64,000 nucleotides of DNA from Thermoanaerobaculia bacterium (GCA_017883235.1 JADGNY010000001.1:124001-188000); one strand, 5' to 3'; shown: positions 8,529 through 18,206, numbered from the stretch's first letter. Notes: generated by a model from the letters alone, not told the origin. Made by a program: numbers and translations.

Positions 8529-8920
8529 GCTTTTCTCCTGTGCTCGCGCACTACGCGCTGGTACGCCGTTTCGACTTCATCGACGGCATCCTCGAGCGCG
8601 GAGCCGACGGCGATGGCGGTCGATGCATAGCGGACTGCCGCGTCGCGCAGCGCTCCGTTCCGTTGCGCCTTCTTCGGCTGCGGCTGCTCGTCGGCCACGT
8701 ACGTCCCCTCTCCCCTCTTCACCAACAGCACTCCCCCCTCGGCGAGACGCTGGTAGGCGCGGGCGACGGTGTTCGGGTTGACGCGGAGATCCTTGGCAAG
8801 GTCGCGGACGGACGGCACCGAGGCGCCGGGCTGCAACGCGCCGAGGGCGATCAGCCGCCGGACACCTTCCTCGATCTGCCGCCAGATCGGCGCGGGATCG
8901 GCCGGGTTGATGGCGAACAT
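8525..8920 (-). CDS. YtrA-type GntR family transcriptional regulator
   Basis: 131 residues: an N-terminal GntR winged helix (PIWRQIEEGVRRLIALGAL, then PSVRDLAKDLRVNPNTVARAYQRL near 40-63 and GEGTYVADE) followed by a short, approximately 50-residue helical tail instead of a large ligand domain, which is the YtrA pattern. It is the first gene of the GntR-ATPase-permease operon. A perfect 22-bp palindrome lies 24 bases before its start codon, so autorepression relieved by a cell-envelope stress signal is the expected mode of control. Confidence 0.85.
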   Translation of the reverse strand: MFAINPADPAPIWRQIEEGVRRLIALGALQPGASVPSVRDLAKDLRVNPNTVARAYQRLAEGGVLLVKRGEGTYVADEQPQPKKAQRNGALRDAAVRYASTAIAVGSALEDAVDEVETAYQRVVREHRRKA

Positions 8921-8943
8921 GGCCTTTGAGATCCTCCGTACCT

Positions 8944-8965
8944 GTGTATTAGCTATCTAATACAC
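8944..8965. promoter_or_regulatory. Probable YtrA/GntR operator
   Basis: GTGTATTAG, CTAT, CTAATACAC: a perfect 9-bp inverted repeat with a 4-base spacer, 24-45 bases upstream of the GntR start codon. Its AT-rich arms stand out from the GC-rich surroundings and overlap a plausible -10 region. The position and the regulator next door make it the natural binding site. Confidence 0.7.
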
Positions 8966-9317
8966 TAAGTCGGAGAAGGCGGATTGTCAAGCGTCGCTGT
9001 CAGAAGGCTGGTATGGGGAGCAATGTGGCACAGACACTCTTGTCTGTGCCGGCTCTCGCCATGACTTAGATCGCAAGCACTCCCAGCCAGCGGCTCCGGC
9101 CGGGGCACAGACAAGAGTGTCTGTGCCACATTAGTCTCCGGCTGTGGCAGCAGGCACGGCTGGAGCGGACGAGGAGTCCGCTACTTCCATCTCGAGGTAA
9201 CAGTTGCCGGCAATCTCATTAAGAAGGTGCTCGAGTCTCCGCAGGAATGCGCGCCGGTGCGAGGCACCCTTGCCTGCGCCCACCCCCGATGGCACGGCGC
9301 TTGAGTTGTCAGAAAGC
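8966..9317. other. Intergenic region with one hairpin repeat element
   Basis: 352 bases between the divergent GntR operon and the BON gene. Apart from the paired hairpin repeat at 9023-9131 I see no open frame with protein-like sequence; the ORF-track entry at 9131-9547 on the minus strand is shadow. Confidence 0.6.
9023..9131. repeat. Paired hairpin repeat (REP/MITE-like), inward copy 1
   Basis: Two inverted copies of a 28-base unit, each itself a perfect hairpin GGCACAGACA-AGAG-TGTCTGTGCC next to ACAT, flank about 53 bases of unique-looking sequence. The interior (CTCGCCATGACTTAGAT, GCGGCTCCGGCC) is recognisably shared with the copy at 17298-17406, so the whole 109 bases is the mobile unit. 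Other copies are at 24072-24194 and inside 35485-35835, in the opposite arrangement. Confidence 0.8.
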
Positions 9318-9851
9318 ATGAGAAAGAACCAGAAGCTAGCTATCGCAATCGCGGCGATCATCGCCGTCGCTGGTATGACTTCCATCCTCGTGCGGCACGG
9401 AGGGAGCGCGTCGACAGCGAGAACCAATCGCGCGCAGGTCATGACGCCGCAGGTTCCGGATGCGCAGATCGTCAAGGCCATCCAGAACGCCAACGTCCGG
9501 ATTGACGGGCTCAGCGCGACGAATGTCGGCGGGATCGTGGTGCTCAAGGGCTATGCTGACCCGGCTGCGGCACTCCAGGCAGCGACGGTGGTGAAGCAGC
9601 TCGGCTTCGCGCGCGTGGCCAATCTGATCGTGGCGCAAACCGCCGCGGACGACGAAGGAATCCGCCGCGTGGCCGAACGGAACCTCGCCTCAACGCGCGG
9701 CCTCGACGGATGCGATCTTCGCGTGAGCTGCTTGAAAGGCATCCTTCGCGTCGAAGGCACCGCCTACAGCGACCTGCAGGTCGACCTGGCCCGCAACGTC
9801 CTCCGCAGCGTTGGAGCGTCGGAAGTACAGATTGCGCTGAAGAGGCTGTAG
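9318..9851 (+). CDS. BON-domain protein with N-terminal membrane anchor
   Basis: 177 residues. MRKNQKLAIAIAAIIAVAG is a signal peptide or anchor, so the protein is exported or periplasmic. Two BON-like domains follow: residues about 45-105 (IVKAIQNANVRIDGL, GGIVVLKGYADPAAAL) and about 115-175 (LRVSCLKGILRVEGTAYS, EVQIALKRL). BON domains in OsmY and related proteins bind phospholipid or envelope components. Start at 9318 was chosen for the signal peptide; the ORF-track start 38 codons upstream gives an arginine-rich leader and no RBS. It stands alone, convergent with the RND operon. Confidence 0.75.
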   Translation: MRKNQKLAIAIAAIIAVAGMTSILVRHGGSASTARTNRAQVMTPQVPDAQIVKAIQNANVRIDGLSATNVGGIVVLKGYADPAAALQAATVVKQLGFARVANLIVAQTAADDEGIRRVAERNLASTRGLDGCDLRVSCLKGILRVEGTAYSDLQVDLARNVLRSVGASEVQIALKRL

Positions 9852-9858
9852 GTTTTTG

Positions 9859-9919
9859 GGTTGCTGGGTTGCAGAGTTGCTTGGTTGAGCTCACACCACC
9901 CGCCAGCAACGCAGCAACC
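9859..9919. terminator. Imperfect hairpin between convergent genes
   Basis: GGTTGCTGGGTTGC pairs imperfectly with GCAACGCAGCAACC across the 74-base gap between the BON gene and the RND gene. A bidirectional terminator is likely by position, but there is no clear T-tract. Confidence 0.4.
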
Positions 9920-9925
9920 AAAGAA

Positions 9926-12900
9926 CTACCCTACCGTCGCCGGCTCCAACTCCTCATCCACCTTCTCCACCTTCCGCGACCTCATCCTCTCCTGCAGATC
10001 ATCGAAGAGTGAGTAGGCCACCGGCGTCGCCAGCAGCGTCAGCAGCAGCGCCAGACTCTGGCCGCCGATGATGACCGAGCCGATGGCGCGGTTCGTGGCC
10101 GCGCCGGTTCCGCTCGATGCTACGAGCGGCAGCATGCCGGCGACGAAGGCCAGCGTCGTCATCAGGATCGGACGGAGACGATCGCGGTTGGCCTCGCGGA
10201 TCGCCTGCGCGCGCGGCAGACCGTGCGCACGAAGTCCATTCGTGTGATCGACCTGGAGGATGCCGTTCTTTTTCACGATGCCAAACAGCACCAGGATTCC
10301 CAGCATCGAGAAGATGTTGAGAGACTGGTTCAGCACCAGGATCGAGAAGAGCGCGAAAGGAACCGTCAGCGGAAGAGCGAGCAGGATCGTCACCGGGTGA
10401 ACCCAGCTCTCGAACTGCGCCGCCAGGATCAGGTACATGAAGATGATCGAGAGCAGGAAGGCGAACATGAAGTTCGTGAACGCGCGGCCCTGCTCGCGGG
10501 AGCGGCCGGTGAACCCTGACGAGTACTCCGGCGGCATGTTCAGCTTCTTCGTCTCCGTGACCAGATTGTCCATCACCGTCTGCGCGGACGTTCCCGGGGC
10601 CATGTTGGCGGTCAGCATGACCTGCCGCTGCCGTTGAATGCGGTTGATCGAGGCCGGACCGGCGCCGGGAGACATCGTCACGACGTCGCGCAACTGCACG
10701 ACCCGCGTGCCGACCGACGGCACCTGCGCCTGCGTGATCCCCTGCGGATCTTTGCGGTACTCGTGCTCGGCACGGACATGAACCTCGTACTGCTCGCCCC
10801 CCTCGTAGTAGTCGGTCACCTTCAGACCGCCGACGAGGACGTTGAGGGTGGAGGCGATGTCCTGCACCCGGACGCCCATATCCGAGGCCTTGTCGCGGTC
10901 GATGCGGACGCCGAGCTCCGGCTTGCCGGTGATCAGGTTCGTATCGGGATCGATGGCACCGATTGATCTCATGCCGCGAAGGTTGGTCAGCAGAGTGTCG
11001 GAATACTTCGAGAGCTGGTTCAGATCGGGCCCGCCGACCCAATACATGATGTCGGCGTTGACGCCGCCGCCGAAGGCGTTGACCGGCCCTACCGACGTGC
11101 GGAGATTCAGCCGCTGGTACTGCGGCATGAGGTTGTTGCGAACGTCGGCCATGACGGCGAACTGATCGCGCTTCCGCTTGTCGACCGGCACGAGCTTGAC
11201 GTAGACCGTGCCGAGGTTTTGCGTGACCTGGGGATCGTCGCCGATGGTGACGACCGTCGTCTCCACCTCGGGCATCCTGCGGACGCGGGCGGCGATCGAT
11301 TCCATGATCGTCTGCGTGGTCTGCAGGCTGGCTCCCTCGGGGACGCGGGCCTGCACCTGGAACTGCGACTCGTCGTCTGCAGGCAGGAAGTTCTTGTTCA
11401 CAGCCATGCCCAGCGGCACGATCGAGAAGAGCGCGAAGAGCATCGACAGCACGATCACCCAACGGTGGGCCATTGACCAGTCGAGCATTCTCAGGTAGAC
11501 GCCTTCGATCCGGGCGTAGACCCCGTGCTCGCGCGTCGATCCCTCGTGCGAGAGGTCCTCGCGCCGCAGCCAGCGCGCCGACATCATCGGCGTGAGCGTG
11601 AACGAGACCAGCAACGAGACGGCGATGGCGATGGCCATGGTCACGCCGAACGAGTGCATGAAGCGGCCGACGATGCCGGCCATGAACGCCACCGGAAGGA
11701 AGACGGCGATGAGCGAAAGCGACGTGGCCAGAACGGCCATGCCCACTTCCTTCGTCCCTTCGACTGCTGCTTCCGCCGGCGGCATCTTCTTCTCTTCCAT
11801 GAATCGGAAGATGTTCTCCAGGACGACCACGGCGTCGTCGATGACGATGCCGACCGCCAGCGTCAGCGCCAGAAGCGTGATGACGTTCAGCGTGAAGTTC
11901 TCATAACGCATCGCCGCGAAGGTGGCGATGATCGAGCTGGGAATGGCCACGGCGGCGATGACCGTCGGGCGCGAGCGCCGGAAGAAGTAGAGCAGCATGC
12001 CGAAGGCCACCAGCGCGCCGGCCAGCCGGATCGGATTGATGGGAACGACGCCGCCCTTCGGTACGAATGCGGCGATGGCGAAAGCGAGGACGGCCCCGCC
12101 GACGCGGTACGCGAACGGAAGCTGTTTCCTCGACGCCCACCAACTGACCAGACCGAACAGGATGACGAAGGCCGGGATCGAGACGTGAAGCAGAGGTGCG
12201 CGCGCGGCGATGTCGTTGACGCCGAAGAGCAGCGTGTACGTCGTCAGCGTCGCCGCCAGCATGATCACCGCCTCGCGCAGTTTCGGCGAGGAGAGGAAGA
12301 ACCAAACGATCAGCGCGGCGAAGAGCGAGCCGAGGATCAGATGCTCTTTCACGGCATCAACCGCGGCCACGATGTAGTCCGACTGGTCGCGGACGATCTG
12401 CATCGTCCACCCTTTCGGCAGGTCGGCCCTCACCAGACCGAGCTGTTCCTTGAGGCGCTCGATGACCTCGACAGTGTTGGTTCCCGACTGCTTGCGGATG
12501 TTCATGACCACCGCGGGTTTTCCATCAACAGTGGCGATCGATTCCGGCTCGGCCACGCTGTCTTCGATGTGGGCGACGTCGCCGACCTTCACCACATAGC
12601 CGTTCGAGGTCGTGAGCGGGATGTTCGCGAAATCAGCCGGCGACTGGACGCGGCCGTACGTGCGCAACGTCAGATCGCGCAGACCCTGCTCGACCTTGCC
12701 GCCGGGAATCTGCACGTTCTGCGATTGCAGCGCGGCCACGAGCTGCGCCGTAGTCATTCCGACCGCGGAGAGTTTGGCGGAGTCGACCACGACGTTGATC
12801 TGGCGCGGGCGTCCTCCGACGATGAGCGCCTGGCCGACACCGTCGATCGACTCGATCCGCCGGCGAAGCTTCTTGTCGGCGAATTCGGTGATGTCCCGAA

Positions 12901-13348
12901 TCGGCGCCGGGCCGGAAAGGGCGATGCCGAGGACAGGAATGGCGTCCGGATCGATCTTCAGAATGATCGGAGGATCGGCGTCCTTGGGGAGGTCGCGCAG
13001 GATGGTGTTGATCTTGTCGCGCACTTCCTGCGCGCCCACATCGATGTCCTTCTCCAGCACGAAGCTGACGATGACCTGCGAGGTCCCCTCGGAAGAGATC
13101 GACTGCAACTGGTCGATGCCGCTGATCGTGTTGACGGCCTCTTCGACCTTGTCGGTGATGTCGGTCTCGATCTCTTCCGGCGCCGCGCCGACGAGCCGCG
13201 TGGTGATCGTGATCGTCGGGATGTCGACTTTCGGGAAGCGATCGACGCCGAGCTGCAGATACGCGAACCAGCCGACGACGACGAGCGAGAGAACGATGAC
13301 CGTCGCGAAGATCGGACGGCGGACGCAGAGTGCGGCGAGTTTATGCAT
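9926..13348 (-). CDS. RND efflux transporter permease (HAE1/AcrB-like) with an extra membrane insertion
   Basis: 1140 residues, inner-membrane proton-driven pump. TM1 is [18 protein letters not shown]; the TM4 proton-relay pair is present in [14 protein letters not shown] (residues about 501-514); the porter-domain repeat and second membrane half ([20 protein letters not shown]) are complete. Unusually, between TM2 ([11 protein letters not shown], about 342-352) and the [15 protein letters not shown] segment that normally follows directly, there are about 105 extra residues (353-457) with four hydrophobic stretches, so the N-terminal membrane half has extra helices. It belongs to the TetR-TolC-HlyD-RND set but is separated from the adaptor gene by a 0.6-kb repeat block, so it may have its own expression signal. 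Substrate unknown. Confidence 0.9.
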   Translation of the reverse strand: MHKLAALCVRRPIFATVIVLSLVVVGWFAYLQLGVDRFPKVDIPTITITTRLVGAAPEEIETDITDKVEEAVNTISGIDQLQSISSEGTSQVIVSFVLEKDIDVGAQEVRDKINTILRDLPKDADPPIILKIDPDAIPVLGIALSGPAPIRDITEFADKKLRRRIESIDGVGQALIVGGRPRQINVVVDSAKLSAVGMTTAQLVAALQSQNVQIPGGKVEQGLRDLTLRTYGRVQSPADFANIPLTTSNGYVVKVGDVAHIEDSVAEPESIATVDGKPAVVMNIRKQSGTNTVEVIERLKEQLGLVRADLPKGWTMQIVRDQSDYIVAAVDAVKEHLILGSLFAALIVWFFLSSPKLREAVIMLAATLTTYTLLFGVNDIAARAPLLHVSIPAFVILFGLVSWWASRKQLPFAYRVGGAVLAFAIAAFVPKGGVVPINPIRLAGALVAFGMLLYFFRRSRPTVIAAVAIPSSIIATFAAMRYENFTLNVITLLALTLAVGIVIDDAVVVLENIFRFMEEKKMPPAEAAVEGTKEVGMAVLATSLSLIAVFLPVAFMAGIVGRFMHSFGVTMAIAIAVSLLVSFTLTPMMSARWLRREDLSHEGSTREHGVYARIEGVYLRMLDWSMAHRWVIVLSMLFALFSIVPLGMAVNKNFLPADDESQFQVQARVPEGASLQTTQTIMESIAARVRRMPEVETTVVTIGDDPQVTQNLGTVYVKLVPVDKRKRDQFAVMADVRNNLMPQYQRLNLRTSVGPVNAFGGGVNADIMYWVGGPDLNQLSKYSDTLLTNLRGMRSIGAIDPDTNLITGKPELGVRIDRDKASDMGVRVQDIASTLNVLVGGLKVTDYYEGGEQYEVHVRAEHEYRKDPQGITQAQVPSVGTRVVQLRDVVTMSPGAGPASINRIQRQRQVMLTANMAPGTSAQTVMDNLVTETKKLNMPPEYSSGFTGRSREQGRAFTNFMFAFLLSIIFMYLILAAQFESWVHPVTILLALPLTVPFALFSILVLNQSLNIFSMLGILVLFGIVKKNGILQVDHTNGLRAHGLPRAQAIREANRDRLRPILMTTLAFVAGMLPLVASSGTGAATNRAIGSVIIGGQSLALLLTLLATPVAYSLFDDLQERMRSRKVEKVDEELEPATVG

Positions 13349-13937
13349 TTACTGCTCCTTCGGAGCGTTGTCTGCGCGGCTTCGCCGCGCGTTGTCGGTT
13401 ATCTGCGGCTTCGCCGCGTTGTCGGGTGCCGGAAGTGTCATTTGTCGGTCACCGGTGACGATCGTCGGCTGAGAACCGGGAACCGAACACCGACAACCCG
13501 CGCCAAGACGCGCAGACAACGCCGCGTCAGCGGCAACAAGACGGTAGCCAGGGGTGCGAGCGCTTTTTGCGAGCACCCCTGGTAAAGGGATCTCATGGTT
13601 TGGTGCCGCGCCAGCGGCACTGGAGCAATCGGGGACTCCATCCAGTGCCGCTGACGCGGCACGCTTCCAAGAGACAACGCAGACCAGGGGTGCTCGCAGA
13701 AAACGCTCGCACCCCTGGCTACCTTCTTGAGCCGCTATCGCGGCGTCGTAACGTCCAATCTCCAGTGCGCGCGTCTTGGCCGCGCGTTGTCGGTTATCTG
13801 CGGCTTCGCCGCGTTGTCGGGTGCCGGAAGTCATTCGTCGCTCGCCGGCGGTATTTTTCGGCTGAGAACGGGGATCAGACCACCGACAACGCGCGCGAAG
13901 ACGCGCACACAACGCGCGAGGCGCAGACAACGCCACG
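13349..13937. repeat. Nested direct and inverted repeat block between adaptor and pump genes
   Basis: No convincing gene. Two direct copies of a unit (GCGCGTTGTCGGTTATCTGC...CGGCTGAGAAC...ACCGACAAC) at about 13395-13520 and 13783-13910 flank an inverted-repeat core: 35-base hairpins at 13548-13582 and 13684-13718 (CCAGGGGTGC...GCACCCCTGG), themselves inverted to each other, around a third palindrome at 13604-13660 (TGCCGCG...GCGGCA). ORF-track entries here (13349-13972 minus, 13567-14097 plus) are translations of these repeats. The same TTGTCTGCGGCTTCGCCGCG family recurs at about 35.5, 35.8 and 39.3 kb. Confidence 0.8.
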
Positions 13938-14861
13938 TCAGCGGCCATTTGACCCCATCTCCACTCTCGCAAACATCCCCGGCCGCAACTTGCCGTCGCG
14001 GTTCGGGAACTCGGTTTCCACCGTGAACGAACGGGTTACGGGATCGACGACACCGCCGACCACAGCAACTTTCCCCTGGAAAACATCGCCGGGATAGGCG
14101 TCAACCGTTGCTCTGACGTTCTGGCCGTTGCGGACGCGCGGGAGCTCTTTTTCCGGGACGCGGAAGCGGAGCTTGAGCGGCGAGGTCTGCACGACCACGA
14201 GCGCCACGGTGGCATCGCCGAGGCGTTGGCCGACATCGGTACGCTTCTCGGCAACGACGCCGTCGATCGGCGAACGGAGCGTGGAGTCAGCGATCTGCTG
14301 GCGGAAGATGGACGCCTGGGCCTGCATCGACTGTTTCATCGCGCGAGCCTGATCGAACGCCGCTTGTGAACGGTCGTACGTCGACTGCGGGATCGACTCC
14401 TTGCCGATCAGCTCTTTCTTGCGGTTGAGGTCGCGCTGCGCGTCCTGCTCCACCGATTCGGCGCGAACAATATCCGCTTGCGCCTTCTCGAGATTGAGAC
14501 GCGGATAGTCAGTCTCGAGGTCGAGCAGCGGCTGACCGCGGGTGATCCGCGATCCTTCATCGACGTACATCTTTGCCACCCGCCCCGGAAACTTGACCGC
14601 GAGCTCCGAACGCACCGGCGCAACGAGCTCGCCCGTGGCCACGATTGTCCCGCCGGATTCCGAGGACGAAGCCGGCGCCGTCTGTGTCGCGCCCGTGGTC
14701 GCCGCCGTCGAAGCGGCCGCCGCGACCCCCTGCACGTCGCCCGGCAGCGCCGGCGCCGCCTTGGTCGTCGTCGCCGGCGCGCCGGTGTCCTTCTTCGCGC
14801 AGCCGAACGGCAGCGCCAGAATCAAAATCGAAATCGTGATGATGGATGAACGCTTCGTCAA
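13938..14861 (-). CDS. HlyD/AcrA-type periplasmic adaptor lipoprotein
   Basis: 307 residues. The amino end MTKRSSIITISILILALPFGC is a lipoprotein signal with the lipobox Cys at 21, followed by an Ala/Thr-rich linker. Then come the lipoyl-like half motif GELVAPVRSELAVKFPGRV, a coiled-coil hairpin (about 105-175), the return lipoyl half STLRSPIDGVVAEKRTDVGQ, and a short beta-barrel. It joins the RND pump to TolC. It is rather short for the family, with the membrane-proximal domain reduced. Its ATG overlaps the TolC stop as ATGA. Confidence 0.85.
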   Translation of the reverse strand: MTKRSSIITISILILALPFGCAKKDTGAPATTTKAAPALPGDVQGVAAAASTAATTGATQTAPASSSESGGTIVATGELVAPVRSELAVKFPGRVAKMYVDEGSRITRGQPLLDLETDYPRLNLEKAQADIVRAESVEQDAQRDLNRKKELIGKESIPQSTYDRSQAAFDQARAMKQSMQAQASIFRQQIADSTLRSPIDGVVAEKRTDVGQRLGDATVALVVVQTSPLKLRFRVPEKELPRVRNGQNVRATVDAYPGDVFQGKVAVVGGVVDPVTRSFTVETEFPNRDGKLRPGMFARVEMGSNGR

Positions 14862-16150
14862 TGTGTCGCTCCCACGCCAACGGCCTCTTTGATCGCGCCG
14901 GCGGCATACCAGACGCGGAGTTGTGCAAGGTTGTGATTCAAGGTCTCCGAGGCCACGGCGCGCCGCGCATCGGCAAGCGAGACCTCGGAGGTCGCCAGAT
15001 CGAGCGACGTCGATTCCTGCGCCCGATACAGCTCGAAGACCTGCGCGTACTCGGCCTCGGCGGCGGCGAACTGCTCCTTCGCCAGTTGCAGCGTCGTGTC
15101 AGCCGCGTGCAGGTCGGTGATCGCTTTGTGCACGTCCTCGCGCGCGGCAACCTTGGCGTCCTCGAGCAGCGACCGCGCCTGCAGCTCGCGATCCTTGGCC
15201 GAGGCAATGTGCGACGAAACCTGTCCCGATTGCCAGATCGGCACCGAGAAGCGGAACGCGCCGTAACCGTAGCGGCTGGCCGGGAAGGCGGACTTCTGAT
15301 CGATGTAACCGGCGTCAAACGTGACCACCGGATAGTAGGCGCCGCGCTGCTTCAGAACCTCCAGCTCGGCAACGCGGATGTTGTTCTGGGCGATAGCGAT
15401 GTCGGGACGGCTGGCCTGGGCCCTGGCCACCAGCGTCTGCTCATCCGGCAGCGCATCGAGGGTTGGGGCGGACGAGGTCACGGCGATGTCGCCGGTCAGA
15501 TCGAGATCGGCGCGTAGCGCGCTCTCCGCCGCCTCGCGCTGCTGTTGCGCGGTGGCGAGCAGGCGTTGCGACGCTTTGATCGCCGTCTCGGCGCGGAGCA
15601 CATCGACCTTCGTCACTTCGCCGGCCTGATAGAACGCCGTCGACTGCGTGCGCCGCTTCTCGGCGATGTCGATGTTCTTCTGCTCGATGATGATGTTGGC
15701 GTCGGCGTTCGCCACGTCGAGGTAGTTCGAGGCCACGCGAAGCAAGATCGCGTCCTCGGTCTCGCGCACGCCCTGCCGCGCGATGACGACCCCGAGTTTG
15801 GCCTGGTCGTAGGCGCGCTTCTCGCGCCAACCGGCATAGACCGGCTGCGAGAGAACGACGCGGTAGTTCCAGTCGTTCTCCGGAAGGATGACGCGCGCAT
15901 CGGCGCCGCTGCCGAACGACACCTGGGTCGTGTTGCGGATCGTCGAGCCGGTCAGGTTCACCTGCGGCAGGATCGATGACAGCAACTGTTTCCGATTCTC
16001 CTCGGCGACGTTGACGTCGACGCGCGAGCGATCGATGGTGTTGTTGACCTGCAGCGCGCGCGCGAGCGCTTCCTGCAGGGTCAATGTCGTCTGCGCCCCG
16101 GCCACTGCCGCCGGCAGCATCAGCATCAAAGTAAGGACTGCACGTTTCAA
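14858..16150 (-). CDS. TolC-family outer membrane channel
   Basis: 430 residues with a signal peptide (MKRAVLTLMLMLPAAVAGAQ) and two tandem outer-membrane-efflux-protein repeats. Long coiled-coil helices rich in Ala, Glu and Arg (residues about 30-60, 150-225, 330-410) and short strands such as YRVVLSQPVYAGWREK and FRFSVPIWQSGQ are typical of TolC/OprM. It gives the pump its exit duct. Gene order is tetR-tolC-hlyD-rnd, with 13 bases between tetR and tolC. Confidence 0.88.
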   Translation of the reverse strand: MKRAVLTLMLMLPAAVAGAQTTLTLQEALARALQVNNTIDRSRVDVNVAEENRKQLLSSILPQVNLTGSTIRNTTQVSFGSGADARVILPENDWNYRVVLSQPVYAGWREKRAYDQAKLGVVIARQGVRETEDAILLRVASNYLDVANADANIIIEQKNIDIAEKRRTQSTAFYQAGEVTKVDVLRAETAIKASQRLLATAQQQREAAESALRADLDLTGDIAVTSSAPTLDALPDEQTLVARAQASRPDIAIAQNNIRVAELEVLKQRGAYYPVVTFDAGYIDQKSAFPASRYGYGAFRFSVPIWQSGQVSSHIASAKDRELQARSLLEDAKVAAREDVHKAITDLHAADTTLQLAKEQFAAAEAEYAQVFELYRAQESTSLDLATSEVSLADARRAVASETLNHNLAQLRVWYAAGAIKEAVGVGATH

Positions 16151-16163
16151 TGTGAGCTCCGTT

Positions 16164-16781
16164 TCATTTCGGGATGGCGATGCCGCTCAGCAGCGTGGAG
16201 ACGATCAACTCGACGTCCTCACTCTCCGGCGGCGGCGCGTCTTCGCTGAGCCGTTCCAGGACGATGGCGGTGCTGGTCTCGATGAGGATCAGCGCAAGGC
16301 GGTTGGGATCGAGCGGCCGTATCTCACCGGCATCCATCGCTTCTTTCAGAGCAGTGGCCACCCGTTCGACACGCGCACGGAACTGCGGCTGGCATGTCCT
16401 CTTCTGCCGGCGCTGCTGCGAGACGTTTCCTTCCGGCATCTTCAGCGCGTGGTAGAGGCGGAAGAACTGGCGATTCTGGTTGAAGAAGGCCAACTTGGCC
16501 GTGGTCATCGCGCGCAGCCTCTGCTCGAATGTTCCCTCGCTGTCGAGCGCGGCGTCGACCTGCTTGTGCAGCTCGCCGATGGCAGTCTCGAAGGTCTTCT
16601 CGACCAGCTCCTCGCGGTCGCGGAAGTAAAGGTAGATGGTCCCCTTGGCGACCCCCGCCTCCTCCGCGATCTCCTGCATCGTCGCCGAGGCCATTCCCTT
16701 CCGCGAGATGACCCGGATGGCCGCCTCCTGAATGGACTGAACACGAAACTCCTGAACGACGTCTTCCTTGGATTTAGGCAT
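16164..16781 (-). CDS. TetR/AcrR family repressor
   Basis: 205 residues. Residues about 15-62 are the TetR helix-turn-helix (IQEAAIRVISRKGMASATM, EIAEEAGVAKGTIYLYFRDR), and the rest is an all-helical ligand domain. It is first gene of the efflux operon and probably represses it until an inducer binds. Just upstream of its start a weak palindrome TGAAC-CTAC-GGTCA (16795-16808) could be the operator, with one mismatch between half-sites. Confidence 0.88.
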   Translation of the reverse strand: MPKSKEDVVQEFRVQSIQEAAIRVISRKGMASATMQEIAEEAGVAKGTIYLYFRDREELVEKTFETAIGELHKQVDAALDSEGTFEQRLRAMTTAKLAFFNQNRQFFRLYHALKMPEGNVSQQRRQKRTCQPQFRARVERVATALKEAMDAGEIRPLDPNRLALILIETSTAIVLERLSEDAPPPESEDVELIVSTLLSGIAIPK

Positions 16782-17436
16782 AAGTCACCGCGCTGAACCT
16801 ACGGTCAGTTGGGGAGAATTCCAGGTCATTCGGCAGAAGGCTTATCCGCAGATGACGCAGATGAACGCAGATAAGAGCGAGGGTAGGATCGGCATAAGTG
16901 GAGATTTCCCTGCTTCTCACTTCACTGTCATCCTGAGGCTGCCGGAGCCGCTGAGCGAGCGTAGCGAGCGAAATGCGCGGAGGACGCCGAAGGACCCCCT
17001 CCCTGAAACCCGGGACGGGCGGGGGTTCCGTCGACTTTTCCACCGCCCTTCCCTGGTTTCAGTCTGGGGGTCCTTCGACCGTCCTACGCTGCTTCATCGC
17101 TTCGCGACTCACAGCTCCGGCGGCTCAGGATGACAATTTGGCGTTGATGGGCCGAGATTTTTCATAGCTCCGCGTCACCGATGCCCCGGTAGGAGCTGAG
17201 GACGACGCAGGATGACAGTGATGCGGGCGTCGCGCGCCATGGCTGACCGACGACGAAACCTTGATTAGAGGTAGTAGATGCGCCAATCGCGAGACCGATG
17301 TGGCACAGACACTCTTGTCTGTGCCGGATCTCGCCACGACTGAAGATGCAAGCCCTTTGCGGCGGCGGCTCCGGCCTGAGCACAGACAAGAGTGTCTGTG
17401 CCACATCGGCCCTGGGTTCACCCGTCACCCGTCCCC
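16782..17436. other. Repeat-rich intergenic region
   Basis: 655 bases without a protein-like frame. It holds the weak TetR operator candidate, an AGCGAGCGTAGCGAGCGA motif with GGACGCCGAAGGACC sequence typical of dispersed genomic repeats, and the paired hairpin repeat at 17298-17406. ORF-track entries on both strands here are repeat translations. Confidence 0.65.
17298..17406. repeat. Paired hairpin repeat (REP/MITE-like), inward copy 2
   Basis: Same structure as 9023-9131: ATGTGGCACAGACACTCTTG and its inverse bound a 109-base element, and the interior (CTCGCCACGACTGAAGATGC, GGCGGCTCCGGCC) aligns with copy 1. It ends 30 bases before the stop of the secreted-protein gene on the minus strand, where it could also act as a transcription terminator hairpin. 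Confidence 0.8.
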
Positions 17437-18195
17437 TCACTGCGGCGTGATCATCGTGAGCTCCTGCGTCACGTTGTTCGTCACCGAGACCATCGCCCAG
17501 AGTCGTTGCGAGGCATTGGTCGGGGAGATGCGTACCCGGATTCGATCGATACCTGCCAGTTCAGTCGCCTGTCCAAACTGGTCGAGCTGTACGTATGCTG
17601 GCGTGAGCAAATCTTTCGATTGCGGCGCAAGCATCGCAAGCTGAGAATCCTTCAGCAGCCGGCCCGTCACCATGTCAAAAAACTGCACGCGAACGCCGCT
17701 TCCGGCTCTATCTTCGAAGTCGTAGATGCGGAGGGTCTGGCGGAAACGCGACGGCAACGGAACATTGAGCAGGTCGAACGAACTTTGGAATGCACGGCTC
17801 TCCCGTACGACCGGCACTTCCGTACCCCACGAGTCGCTTTGCCGCGACACATCACGGACGCGCAGTCCAAACTCGAACTCGTCTATCGACTCATTCGGCA
17901 CGTAGATAAACGCCGCGGGCACGGTTGATCCCGTCAAAATCGCCACATCGAGGGCCTCGGAGGAGTGCACGACAACACCTGGGATGCACAACGTATCGCA
18001 GCGATGCGAGTAATCGATCACGACAGGAGCAGTTGAGGCGTTGAACGCCACGACCTCCGAGGTCCATTGAGAATCAAACGCTCCGCTGACTCCGGTTGCC
18101 ACGATCGGTACGAGAACGCGAGTCGATTGGGCAGACGCGGGTAACGCGGCAAGGATGATGATGACGACGAGCAGAAACGTTTTGAGAGTGCGCAT
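17437..18195 (-). CDS. Secreted protein, tandem paralogue A
   Basis: 252 residues with a clear signal peptide (MRTLKTFLLVVIIILAALPASAQ). The mature part is beta-rich with segments TRVLVPIVATG, AAFIYVPNESID, TEVPVVRESRAFQ, QTLRIYDFEDRAGSG and a final LWAMVSVTNNVTQELTMITPQ. No family I can name. Paralogue B follows upstream at 18207-18965 with the same length. The C-terminal three fifths are nearly identical while residues about 45-95 diverge, including a CDTLC versus CDTEC pair. The same architecture, much diverged, appears in the 52351-53163 gene, so this is a local family of exported beta proteins. Eleven bases separate the two copies, consistent with co-transcription. Confidence 0.75.
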   Translation of the reverse strand: MRTLKTFLLVVIIILAALPASAQSTRVLVPIVATGVSGAFDSQWTSEVVAFNASTAPVVIDYSHRCDTLCIPGVVVHSSEALDVAILTGSTVPAAFIYVPNESIDEFEFGLRVRDVSRQSDSWGTEVPVVRESRAFQSSFDLLNVPLPSRFRQTLRIYDFEDRAGSGVRVQFFDMVTGRLLKDSQLAMLAPQSKDLLTPAYVQLDQFGQATELAGIDRIRVRISPTNASQRLWAMVSVTNNVTQELTMITPQ

Positions 18196-18206
18196 AGTGG
18201 CAGGGT

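Noticed and set aside
11525-13585. 686-residue plus-strand ORF opposite the RND gene
   Set aside because: Composition is an R/D/H-rich shadow of a GC-rich gene; the minus-strand frame is a complete RND pump.
13349-13972. 207-residue minus-strand ORF between hlyD and rnd
   Set aside because: Made entirely of repeat DNA, with the same peptide pieces in several frames; overlaps the hlyD 3' end.
16795-16808. TetR operator as a firm feature
   Set aside because: TGAAC-CTAC-GGTCA has a mismatch and short arms; mentioned under the regulator only.
17125-17440. Small ORFs reading RHSCLC / NVAQTLLSVP / TDKSVCA
   Set aside because: These are the three-frame translations of the paired hairpin repeat, seen at every copy.
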